A program made the position numbers and the translations under genes. DNA of 64,000 bases from Liolophura sinensis (Eukaryota; Mollusca; Polyplacophora; Chitonida; Chitonidae). Position 1 is the first letter of the stretch, and every line of letters begins with the position of its first letter. Location of the stretch: the NCBI RefSeq assembly GCF_032854445.1, contig NC_088297.1:15305335-15369334 (forward strand), given 5' to 3'. Of this stretch, positions 44,717 through 54,511 are shown piece by piece. A model generated the notes under the pieces. It made no database searches and was not told where the DNA came from. It saw nothing but the letters and a program-made list of their open reading frames with translations.

Positions 44717-45724
44717 AGGGCGAAGCTCTGACAGCTCACAAAGGTTGGACTTCTATAGCGTAATTGTGCGGAGAATACCGAGTGTTGACGGAAAAAAATG
44801 CATAAAACCAGCCACATTATTTAGTCACTTTAAGTGCCGTATTATTGAGATTAATATACCCTTTTTCAATATTTTTTTACACTCAGTTAAACATTATGTA
44901 CAGAGTTAGCTAATTATAAATAAATGATGAATCTGAACACTAATCCTGTAAGTCAAAATTTAAACTTTGTCACAGTGTTTAGTTTTCAGTAATGGAAGTT
45001 AAAGTTCTGACACGGTTTGTCTTCTGATAACATTGATGAGGTGTTGAAAATTTTAAGTTCCAGGGATCAAAAATAAGCTCTAAAATCATATTTTAAAGTT
45101 TGACTCAAATCCAAAACTAGCTTCGTCGAATCGACCCACGCGTTGGCTGCGCCTTAATTTAATAAGAAGTATAATTTTAAAATATTCATTCTCCTTTTTG
45201 GAATTTCATGGAAATTTCAAATCCACAGTGATTTTGATTGACTGAGTACAGTTTGCAGTTGTTAAAAAATTTAGTCTTCTATCTCTCAGATAGCATATAT
45301 ATTCTGTCGTTTTAACAGATAAGGTTTTTTTTAGTATACATGTATATCGTAGAGTTAATTGTGGGACCTCGATCGCCCGGTCATCTGATAAACGTGTTGT
45401 GAGATAAGATGTGATCCTTAAGCACGCCTGCTCGCCTGTCCACATCTACGTATACTTGACTAAAACCTACATCACGTCTACTTACAGGTGTGCTGATCAC
45501 TTAGGTCTACCTGTGTCGTGACACACCAGTTAAAATTCATTGAAGGGCCAGTGTAACGTGATACATGGTATGTAGGGGCCTACATTATGACAGATTTAAC
45601 ATCAGTACACATACGCCATGTTAGTAGACTACATACAGATTAATTCAGGAGTCAAGTTTGGGACTGTTTAGACACAAAGGACTTTACCGGTTAAAAATCA
45701 GCGGGGACTTCAAAGGTCACCGCA
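44717..45724. other. Intergenic DNA with a MITE scrap
   Basis: About 45283-45345 (CTATCTCTCAGATAGCATAT, TTTTAACAGATAAGG) resembles one arm of the foldback MITE family. No gene is supported. The 3' end would be the promoter region of the exon at 45725 if that is real. Confidence 0.45.
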
Positions 45725-45771
45725 ATGGCCGGAGCTATGCCGGACAAGTTTTCCGTCCAGGAAAAAGCAAG
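45725..45771 (+). CDS. Candidate first coding exon (alternative start a)
   Basis: CCGCAATGGCCG gives a good start context. It opens MAGAMPDKFSVQEKA and ends at donor AAG|GTAAAT in phase 2. No domain can be recognised in 15 residues. A second candidate first exon at 48095-48165 ends in the same phase, consistent with alternative starts of one plus-strand gene whose shared exons I could not find. Confidence 0.4.
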
Positions 45772-45879
45772 GTAAATACACATTATGTGTAAACTGATTA
45801 AAACTCATTTTAAGAAAGTCATTTCATGGCTGAATGCGATCTCGTGGTTTATTTCTTTTATAACTAATATGACATGACC

Positions 45880-46030
45880 AAATAGAGCGTCCGCCTCGAA
45901 GTCCGGAGACCAGGGATCAAGCCTCAGTCATATCCTACCAAAGACTTTAAAAATGGTACTTGTTTCCATTTGTCAAGTGCTGAGAGGCTAGATAACTGGT
46001 TGGCACGGTGTCAGTATAATGTTATCTTTA
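45880..46030 (+). mobile_element. SINE-C 5' fragment
   Basis: ATAGAGCGTCCGCCTCGAAG, GATCAAGCCTCAGTCATATC, TACCAAAGACTTTAAAAATG and GGCACGGTGTCAGTATAATG follow SINE-C order. Confidence 0.72.
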
Positions 46031-46539
46031 CCTCCCGTGTACAAGTTTGACACAATCATCTTCACTGACATTTAACAGGAAAGGTAAATGAAATAGGAAA
46101 GTTGAATGTTCACTAACGTTTATCACACCTAGCCTATGCTCGTTCAACATGTGTAAATAGCTGTCTCATATTTCACAAATTTTGCTAAAAAAAATCACAC
46201 CGTTGCAAATAAATTTTTGACATATCCAATACCTGCACCACGCATAATAAATGTTATTAAATCTAGGTTTTCTTGTACTGTTGTAGTGTTGTAGGCTATA
46301 ACACTCACTGTGCCTGAACGGTATACTAAATCGCCCCGCTCTGACGCTCGTGTGGTCGAGTGCGTAATGTAATGTCCACCTGCCTTCCACATATGAAGGT
46401 CACATAGGCCTACATGGGACAGTCCGTCTGCAACTTGCCAAAGGATTAGCCCGGCACCTCCTGTTTCAAACACGCGCAAAATATCAGTGATCAACTCTTG
46501 GGTGTGGTCAAATGGCGTTTAGTACAACAATCAAAAACG
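46031..46539. other. Unannotated DNA
   Basis: Two overlapping minus ORFs of 74 and 99 codons lie at 46166-46494, neither with splice or composition support. Confidence 0.4.
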
Positions 46540-46692
46540 GTCCTACGTGGGAAGGTCTGCCAGCAACCTGCTGATGGTCGTGGGTTTCCCAGGGTTCTGT
46601 CCGATTTCCTCCCACCATATTGCTGGCCGCCGTCGTATATAGGTGAAATATTCTTGAGTACGGCGTAAAACATCAATCAAATAAATAAACAA
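46540..46692 (+). mobile_element. SINE-A 3' part
   Basis: CCTACGTGGGAAGGTCTGCC, AGCAACCTGCTGATGGTCGT, TGCTGGCCGCCGTCGTATAT and the tail AAACATCAATCAAATAAATA. Confidence 0.88.
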
Positions 46693-46734
46693 GCAATCAA
46701 AATCATCATCTGGGGGATGGTAGAATGAATGACT

Positions 46735-47062
46735 GAAGCAGAATAATCTGTATTCAAAATTCAGAATACTTAGAATGTTCAATACTTAATTCAACATAAA
46801 TACTGTATTATTTATTTATGTATTTATTTATTTGATTGGTGTTTTACGCCGTACTCAAGAATATTTCACTTATACGACGGCGGCCAGCATTATGGTGGGA
46901 GGAAACCGGGCAGCGCCCGGGGGAAACCCACGACCATCCGCAGGTTGCTGGAAAACCAACACTGTATTAGAATGTTATGTTATAATATATTCCAGCTTTA
47001 CTCAGGCAACAGAACGTCCAGTAAAATTAACAGATTATTACCGGTATTATTTTTTTCGGGTA
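46735..47062. mobile_element. Foldback MITE split by a SINE
   Basis: The left remnant (AATACTTAATTCAACATAAA) and right arm (ATTAGAATGTTATGTTATAA, CAGTAAAATTAACAGATTAT) flank a truncated SINE-A. ACTGTATTA at both junctions is the target duplication. Confidence 0.7.
46808..46960 (-). mobile_element. SINE-A, 5'-truncated, inserted in a MITE
   Basis: The inverted tail TTTATTTATTTGATTGGTGT, GCCGTACTCAAGAATATTTC, ACGACGGCGGCCAGCATTAT and CGACCATCCGCAGGTTGCTG. The sequence is close to the family consensus, implying a young insertion. Confidence 0.92.
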
Positions 47063-47510
47063 GGCCTGCGTGCTTTTAACTACATTTAGGCCTACTTAAG
47101 GGGTTTATGTGTCGGTTATGTCACCTACAAAAGTATGAAAGATCGAGATTTTAAAACAAGATTTCCTTGTCTAAATATATGTAACACGTCGCCTTGCTTG
47201 ATATAGGCGATGTGACGTAAAGCCATGATCATTAACGAATATCTAAAACAGACATATGGGTACGCCTACACCTATGTAAATTCAGAAATTTTGCGCTGAT
47301 TTTTCACTTCTTCGTCCACAGGAATTTAGAATGTACATTTGTGACTAAGTCTGTAAAATATCGCTTATCGATAACTATTTCTTCACCTGAATGGATAGAA
47401 CTGTTACAATTTCCACCGATAGACGAAGGCGCTGTTATCTATATTTTTTTCCACATAGGCTAATACACATTGTATTTGTGAATTTCCCGAATAATTCGCT
47501 TGTATTACAG
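47063..47510. other. Unannotated DNA upstream of candidate exon
   Basis: No repeat is recognised. The end (TTCGCTTGTATTACAG) is a good splice acceptor for the next feature. Confidence 0.4.
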
Positions 47511-47585
47511 ACTAAAAGTAACCAAACGGCAGACAAGATGGCGATTTTCACCACTGCGAGGAGTATGGTCGAGAAAATCCAAAAG
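47511..47585 (+). CDS. Candidate exon with internal start codon
   Basis: 75 nt lie between acceptor TTGTATTACAG and donor AAAAG|GTAAGAG. An ATG at 47538 in good context (GACAAGATGG) opens MAIFTTARSMVEKIQK and leaves at phase 0. The frame is also open upstream to the acceptor. Because 75 nt is a multiple of three, it could be an alternative cassette. It would not share phase with the exons at 45725 and 48095 if translated from its own ATG. Confidence 0.4.
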
Positions 47586-48094
47586 GTAAGAGAGCGTTTT
47601 TATTAATATCTGACATGAAATTGCAAAAACTATGCGTATGTTTGGGAATTGTAGGGTGATATAAATTAAAGGGGGGTAAATATGATATTTTTGATGGCAC
47701 AGATGTTTGTCGGGAATTATCTCCCCTTGAGGTGTTTCGACAGCAAACGGAAACAAGTGATGTGTTATTGACAGGAAAATGGCTACAACCGCGCACAGTG
47801 GAATCAAGTCTGCAAGACTAAAAGGCAGGACGACAAGTGTTTCCCCCGTAAAAAACACTCATTGGGGCACATTTTGAAAGAGAAAGCGCCACGGCTTGGA
47901 ACTGCATCTGTATTGTTTTGATACAGTGCAGGGAATGGAATATAACCATATCAGTTGTGCGCCAGGCATGTGGAAATTTGACCCTCGTTTCGAAATCGAA
48001 GTGCTCCCAAATAATAACCGATTGTCAAGCACGGGCTGGTTCTCATAGTTTGCCAAATTCCTAGCCACATTGATCCCTTAAACACAATGCAAGA

Positions 48095-48165
48095 ATGTCG
48101 GACATGGAAAGGAAGCCGTCTTTGAAAGAAAGGGCTCTTGAACGACTGGGAATAAACGCTTTGCG
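48095..48165 (+). CDS. Candidate first coding exon (alternative start c)
   Basis: An ATG at 48095 opens MSDMERKPSLKERALERLGI and NAL, then ends at a consensus donor (CG|GTAAGT) in phase 2. The peptide is hydrophilic and helix-prone, typical of a cytosolic N-terminus. The same exit phase as the exon at 45725-45771 suggests two alternative first exons. No shared downstream exon was identified up to 54 kb. Confidence 0.5.
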
Positions 48166-49499
48166 GTAAGTTTTCCCCCCAGTCTTTTGATGTTTATTCC
48201 GTTGATATGTTCGTGAAATCAACACTTCCTGTTTTCATTTACCAAATCGATGACGTCATAGGTTTGCGTATCTCATAACTCCCCCACCCCCTTAGTGCGC
48301 TTAGGATTCCCCCGTTTGGTGTACACGTGGAAATCATCTTGTTTGTACATCGTCTGCAGTTGAGGTTCTATATTGTGTGAGTATCGTGCTTGCACATCGT
48401 CTGCTTGCGATGACACAGTACTTCAGACTTGTTTTGATGCAGTGACCAAGCAAAGTTGTTCGTTGTTTTAGGTTTGCAGACACAGGTATGTAAACGTAAG
48501 TGTGCTACAAGTTGTAGTTGTATTTTATTCTCTGTCCTTTGTTAATTAGTTGCTGACCCCCTTCTCAGAAGTCCATTATGAGCTGCAGATGCTATCTTCA
48601 GTGAATTGACAGCACTCTACCACCTGACAGAACCCTTTTCCGAAAAACTCCCTCACATTATGGTAAGATAATGCATTGCAGGTCTCAAAATTATCTCTTG
48701 ATTAAAAATTAATCATAATGGGGATTTTAAAATTGGGTTTGCTGTCACATGGTAAGGTGACATCGGTTCATTGAGGAACCAGTTTGTCAGAGTGAACGTC
48801 CGAGAATGGGCCTATTCACTAATCAGAAGCATCAACCTAGTCTTGACAATGTCTTAAGTTATTGTCATTTTTATTGAAGATCGTTTCTAATGTGTACACA
48901 GAACAGTGTACATATCCAGCAACACAATGCGTCAGACAGCAGTCAGAGTGACATTGGTATGGTATTGAATGCGATGCTGTGCTATTTTTGGCATTGTCCT
49001 ATGGTATTGCATGATTTCTGAAAGTGTAATTTTAGCACTGCTATGAAACACATTCATGTGAACTAGCACTGCATGGAAAAAGATTTTTCACCTGTGCATC
49101 AGTCAAGTTTTGCATTTAAAACTTTTGTTATTATAATGGCTGCTTTATTTCCCCACCCCTGCAGCGGTAGAGAATGGTGATACTATGTAATAAACAGTAA
49201 CCAGGGACTGGCCTGCTGCAACAACAAAACAATAATGATTAGTGACAAAGGCTATACCTATAGCGGATGGACACCAACCCTGGCCATATTACCAAACATA
49301 CAACATTACCCAAGATCAGTAGCTCATGTGAGCTCAAGGGCAATAATGAAGAGATGTGTAACTATGCTGCAACATCGCATCTGATTAACCATACAGTTAC
49401 AGTTGCTACCAAAATGTACTTGTCCATCCAGTCAACGATGTTTCTGTATTAGGCCCATTTAAGTACCTTATGAATCATGAACGTACGTTAGAGCCCCCG
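48166..49499. other. Probable intron, possible non-coding exon
   Basis: A stretch from about 48569 to 48661 has a strong acceptor (CCCCCTTCTCAG) and a donor (ATTATG|GTAAGA), but all three frames contain stops, so it could only be untranslated. Otherwise nothing is supported. Confidence 0.35.
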
Positions 49500-49738
49500 C
49501 ATGGCAGAGTTTTTCGTGTGCTAGTGTGAAACATTAACTCATGGGCCTCCCACCAGTGCAGTTGTTTTGAGTTGAAGTTGAACTCATGCTGGCTTTGTCT
49601 CCTGTTGTACCTGGGAAGGTGTGGCAAGAACTTGGGAATAACAGGCATATCCGCAGGGCATTGCCCGGTTTTGTCCTATTATAGTGCTGGCCACCATCGT
49701 ATAAATGAAGTACCTCGTGAGTATGGCGATTGTAAAAA
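49500..49738 (+). mobile_element. SINE-A, highly degraded
   Basis: CCCCCGCATGGCAGAG, CACCAGTGCAGTTGTTTTGA, TGGGAAGGTGTGGCAAGAAC and GTGCTGGCCACCATCGTATA follow SINE-A order. Confidence 0.72.
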
Positions 49739-49921
49739 ATTATATTTGTGGATTGGGCCATTTCGGTCTTGTTTTATTTGAAGAAATACGTGTAAGTCCG
49801 AGACTAAATATATTATAGCCACATACTTGTAAGTCAAGCTGAGGTACATGTCATCTGGCGTATCAGTCAGGCTGTGTTACCCTTCTAGATTTGCTGATTT
49901 CACAGGTAACATCGCAAACAT

Positions 49922-49954
<33 letters not shown>
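49922..49954. repeat. Poly(T) tract
   Basis: A run of about 32 T. It may be the poly(A) end of a minus-strand retroposed sequence, but no body is recognised. Confidence 0.9.
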
Positions 49955-49957
<3 letters not shown>

Positions 49958-49974
49958 AGCTGTCACATTGTATA

Positions 49975-50085
49975 CTTGCTATTTCCTCCCACCCTAACCG
50001 TGCCAGCGGTGTCCGTCGCCGTACTGCTGAAATAGTCTTGTGTACGATGTAATACACCACTGAAATAAATAAGGAAACAAATATT
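49975..50085 (+). mobile_element. SINE-A 3' fragment
   Basis: TTGCTATTTCCTCCCACCCT, GGTGTCCGTCGCCGTACTGC, TAATACACCACTGAAATAAA. Degraded. Confidence 0.65.
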
Positions 50086-50422
50086 ACACTTGCATTATTT
50101 ATAATGCATTCACTCTATGTAGGGGAATGCTGACCTCATACCAGGATTTCCTCATGCACAATTAAGTGTGGCTTGTAGCCTTATGCTTCTAGCTTCCCAG
50201 GTGTGGCCTTTTCTTATCAGGGGATAGGTGGCACAGTGATCTATTTATGGATGCCTATTTGAGGTCAGAAGGTTGAGCAGGCCATACAGGCTTGTGAATC
50301 TCTCTGTCTCACAGGTTAACTTGAGGAAAGCAAGGCCCCAGGTATAAAAACATGTAGAGAGGTTGAAATTTGTATGTGTATGTGTATTGCTATGGCCTGA
50401 GACATCTGCTTGTATATGTATA
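50086..50422. other. Unannotated spacer
   Basis: No gene or repeat is recognised between the two SINE fragments. Confidence 0.35.
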
Positions 50423-50632
50423 CCAGCCCTGATAGTACAGCTGGTAGAGCATCCGCTTCGGGGGCGTTAGATCCAGGGTGAATCCTGGGTCGGGTCACAC
50501 CTAAGACCTTAAAAAGAGGAAGTTCAACATGAAGGGGATAGTGCAAGGACTGGTTGACTCGTATCAGTATAATGGCTCGGGCGGGGCAGCTTACTTGCCT
50601 TCGGTAAGGCGTCTCATTGAAGCAGCACTAGA
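50423..50632 (+). mobile_element. SINE-B, internally deleted and 3'-truncated
   Basis: CCAGCCCTGATAGTACAGCT, GGTAGAGCATCCGCTTCGGG (box A TAGTACAGCTGG), TAAGACCTTAAAAAGAGGAA, then GTATCAGTATAATGGCTCGG and AGGCGTCTCATTGAAGCAGC. Confidence 0.88.
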
Positions 50633-50778
50633 AGCCCCCCAGGAGAATATTTTCTGTATTTTTCACTGTATTTGGGAAGTTTCCACTTATATGTATTTCC
50701 TAGTAATACGAGACGAAAACATGATATAATAATACATACAGGTGTGATTTTCGTGAATAATAACTCAGTTGTCAGGGA

Positions 50779-51362
50779 TGTTGCTATGTTACATGTATGT
50801 GTACACAGAATGAGACACCTACACACACGTACACACAGACCGTGTACGTGTACTATATTACATGTATGTGTACACAGAATGAGACACCTACACACACGTA
50901 CACACAGACCGTGTACGTGTACTATATTACATGTATGTGTACACAGAATGAGACACCTACACACACGTACACACAGACCGTGTACGTGTGTTATATTACA
51001 TGTATGTGTACACAGAAAGAGACACCTACACACATGTACACACAGACCGTGTACGTGTGCTATATTACATGTATGTGTACACAGAATGAGACACCTACAC
51101 ACACGTACACACAGACCGTGTACGTGTACTATATTACATGTATGTGTACACAGAATGAGACACCTACACACTTGTACACACAGACCGTGTACGTGTGCTA
51201 TATTACATGTACGTGTACACAGAATGAGACACCTACACACACATACACACAGACCGTGTACGTGTGCTATATTACATGTATGTGTACACAGAATGAGACA
51301 CCTACACACACATACACACAGACCGTGTAGGAGTCCTGTGTACATAAAATGAGACACCTACA
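50779..51362. repeat. 69-bp minisatellite, about eight units
   Basis: The unit ATTACATGTATGTGTACACA, GAATGAGACACCTACACACA, CGTACACACAGACCGTGTAC plus nine bases. As 69 is 23 codons, open frames of 177-247 codons appear on both strands; these are repeat artefacts. Confidence 0.95.
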
Positions 51363-52754
51363 CACACAGACATATAAATATACAGTTTAAAACAACCTCT
51401 CTAAACTATTTATAGGTATCTATTCTTTTAAACAGGAAGTTAGAAGATATACCTTGACCTGATACATTCCTACCAGAATACTTGGTGCTCCCACTTGGTT
51501 ATAACACAAGTTTTGACATGTGCAATAGACAGACAATACCCCATGAATCAGTTATCTGCCCTTTGACCTCTCGTCCAAACTCCATCCGTACATGTTTGAC
51601 CTGTGGAGTCAATGATGCCCTACCTGCGCTCGTGCATGTATCAAGCCCTTGACATTAGTGTTACCTGTAAAGTTTACCTGTGTGACAATCATTGTGAAGT
51701 TTGCAGAGCTGTGACATCATGCCGCTGACGGTGAAAAGGTCTTTTTCCAGCAAGTACTAAAGTGAATTACCTATTTATTTTCTGGTTCTTACTGTGCAGA
51801 TGAAATGGAAATTTTTTTGTCTTTCCTGTTTTTTTTTTTCTTCCTAATCTCACTTCTTGCTGACCTGTTTTGTCATGTATAATATATGTATACCTGGACT
51901 GCCAGTGCAGTGTTTAGCCCGGTATTAAGTGGTATAGGTCGCAGGTTCAAATCCGCACTCGTTTGCTTGTACAGGTAATTCTGCTGCACACAGTTTTCAG
52001 TCTGGATCAAGATGATTGTAGGTGCTTTATTTTGAGAACTCTGGTTTCTATCACTCATAAATGTAATCAGTGTTCTACAATTAAAAAAAACAAAAACGGT
52101 GTATGCGAGTCCAGTGCAAGCAGTGCATGTAGAATAGCCTATAAGCAGCATAATATAGCAGTTAAGGTATAGTCCATAGATCTGGTGTTCAGTATTTGTG
52201 TTATTTAAATTTCTCTGTAATACATGCACCATTGTTTTTTTCTTTTAACCTTGTGCAGTGTTTTTAAATTTACCAGTGTAACTTTTCTTTTCGGAATCAA
52301 TCCAAAAATTGAAGGTAAAGAGTAAATTTCCCACCTCATGTATTAAAAATACTTATATTTGCCAACGATAAACTGTTTTGTGAATCGCCCAGTAAACTGA
52401 TGGTTGCCAGAAAACCTCCAAATTTAGAAGCGTAAACTGTTCACGTACCGTACTCAATAATTCCATTTTGCATATATGCTATAAGATAAATCTATCTTTT
52501 GCCTGGTTCTGTTTTGAAACTTACGAAGCTGGCTATTTTTGTTGTTTTTTTTTTTTTTTTTCATATTTATGTACATGTAAAGCCACATGAGTGATTATTT
52601 TCAACTCATCGTCTCTGCACTTGAATTCAGTCCTGCCCACATTTTGACAGGCTTGCTCCATTTTTAATCTTCACAGATGTGTTCCTTCCTGCTAGGCACT
52701 TGTACTCCTCATATGAACAGTCGACACATGATTAATACTTGAAGAGACAACAGA
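51363..52754. other. Intergenic or intronic DNA, nothing supported
   Basis: A box-B-like GCAGGTTCAAATCCGCAC at about 51941 hints at an old tRNA-derived relic. Poly(T) runs occur at 51828 and 52545. The opposing ORFs at 51873-52232 have no support. Confidence 0.4.
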
Positions 52755-52907
52755 TAATTTATTTATTTATTTATTTGATTGGTGTTTTACGCCTTACTCA
52801 AGACTATTTCACGACGGCGGCCAGCATTATGGTGGGTGGAAACGGGACAGCCCATTGGAAACCCACGATCATCCGCAGGTTGCTGAGAGACCTTCCCACG
52901 TACAACA
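52755..52907 (-). mobile_element. SINE-A, 5'-truncated, minus strand
   Basis: The inverted tail (AATTTATTTATTTATTTATT), GGTGTTTTACGCCTTACTCA, GACGGCGGCCAGCATTATGG, CGATCATCCGCAGGTTGCTG. Confidence 0.9.
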
Positions 52908-53249
52908 AATAATTTAACATTAATTGTTTCAGTAGAGAAGTGGAAAGAGACCTAAAGCGTCCATCGCAACCGTTAATAAGATCAGCTTTTAATCCAGAAT
53001 TCTTATAAAGCTATGGGAAGCGCCAGGTTAGAGAAACAGGAAAGCATGATGTGGCATCTCATACTCAAGGGGTGTGACATCAGCAGGAACAGCCATATTC
53101 TTGGGTAACAGAAATATGTGAAACTCGCGTAGGAATGATGAAAATCGATAACTTGGCATCACTTTCAATTCTCTCAACACCTACGAGTTTGCTTACATTG
53201 AAGTGTGATGGTAAAAAGGTATACTTTTTAAAGTGTATGTAAGATACTA

Positions 53250-54003
53250 CATTGCTGCACACAGGTAAACACTGGGTCTGGTGTTGCCTCTTCTGTTCAT
53301 GTGTTACCATTCAGAATGTTGAAAGCCATTGTATTGTAAGTACTGTACTGTTCTTGGTACGGAATGTAAGCAACAAGATGTCACTTCATTGCTGCACACA
53401 GGTAAACACTGGGTCTAGTGTTGCCTCTTCTGTTCATGTGTTACCATTCAGAATGTTGAAAGCTGTTGTATTGTAAGTACTGTACTGTTCTTGGTACGGA
53501 ATGTAAGCAACAAGATGTGACTTCATTGCTGCACACAGGTAAACACTGGGTCTGGTGTTGCCTCTTCTGTTCATGTGTTACCATTCAGAATGTTGAAAGC
53601 CATTGTATTGTAAGTACTGTACTGTTCTTGGTACGGAATGTAAGCAACAAGATGTGACTTCATTGCTGCACACAGGTAAACACTGGGTCTGGTGTTGCCT
53701 CTTCTGTTCATGTGTTACCATTCAGAATGTTGAAAGCCATTGTATTGTAAGTACTGTACCGTTCTTGGTATGGAATATAAGCAACAAGATGTGACTTCAT
53801 TGCTGCACACAGGTAAACACTGGGTCTAGTGTCGCCTCTTCTGTTCGTGTGTTACCATTCAGAATGTTGAAAGCCATTGTATTGTAAGTACTGTACCGTT
53901 CTTGGTATGGAATATAAGCAACAAGATGTGACTTCATTGCTGCACACAGGTAAACACTGGGTCTAGTGTCGCCTCTTCTGTTCATGTGTTACCATTCAGA
54001 ATC
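53250..54003. repeat. 137-bp tandem repeat, about 5.5 units
   Basis: Units starting CATTGCTGCACACAGGTAAA begin at 53250, 53387, 53524, 53661, 53798 and 53935. Units differ by few substitutions, implying recent expansion. The array stops about 90 bp before segmental duplication copy 2. Confidence 0.96.
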
Positions 54004-54142
54004 AGTACAAAGGTTTCTAAATTTTATAAAGCAGGACCCATCTTGACTTTTTTCAAACTATAGAAATAGTATAATAGTACAGGTATGAGTTTGATGACCC
54101 ATGTCTTAAAAGTGAAACATTCTTGTTTATGGAGTTAACAGA

Positions 54143-54270
54143 TATTCAGTGAATCTGTGAAAAGGTCAACACACCAATTCAGTAAATCTATGAAAAGATC
54201 AACACACCAATTCAGTAAATCTATGAAAAGATCAACATACCAATTCGGTAAATCTATAAAAAGATCAAAC
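54143..54270. repeat. 33-bp tandem repeat, four units
   Basis: Paralogous to the five-unit array at 18776-18930. Confidence 0.9.
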
Positions 54271-54511
54271 CATTTCACAAATTACAGTCACTAACTTAGG
54301 CAATCCACGGAAAAACTCATCCAATAAAAGGCCAATGTGCTAGCAACAAAGACTTTATAGAGAGCAGGGAATTCGTCAAAGCATGAGATACATAGTCAAC
54401 TAGACAGATCTTGAATTAGGCACGTATATCTGTGCTAAGAAAGAGGAAAGACTTGAGGCAGAAAGGAATACTTTATAAGAAAATGATTAATCTGAGATAC
54501 TGAGAAAATCC

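Noticed and set aside
48569-48661. Internal coding exon
   Set aside because: Good acceptor and donor, but stops in all three frames; at most an untranslated exon.
50614-51357. Three overlapping ORFs of 177-247 codons rich in Cys, His and Thr
   Set aside because: They are translations of a 69-bp repeat (23 codons) in different frames and strands.
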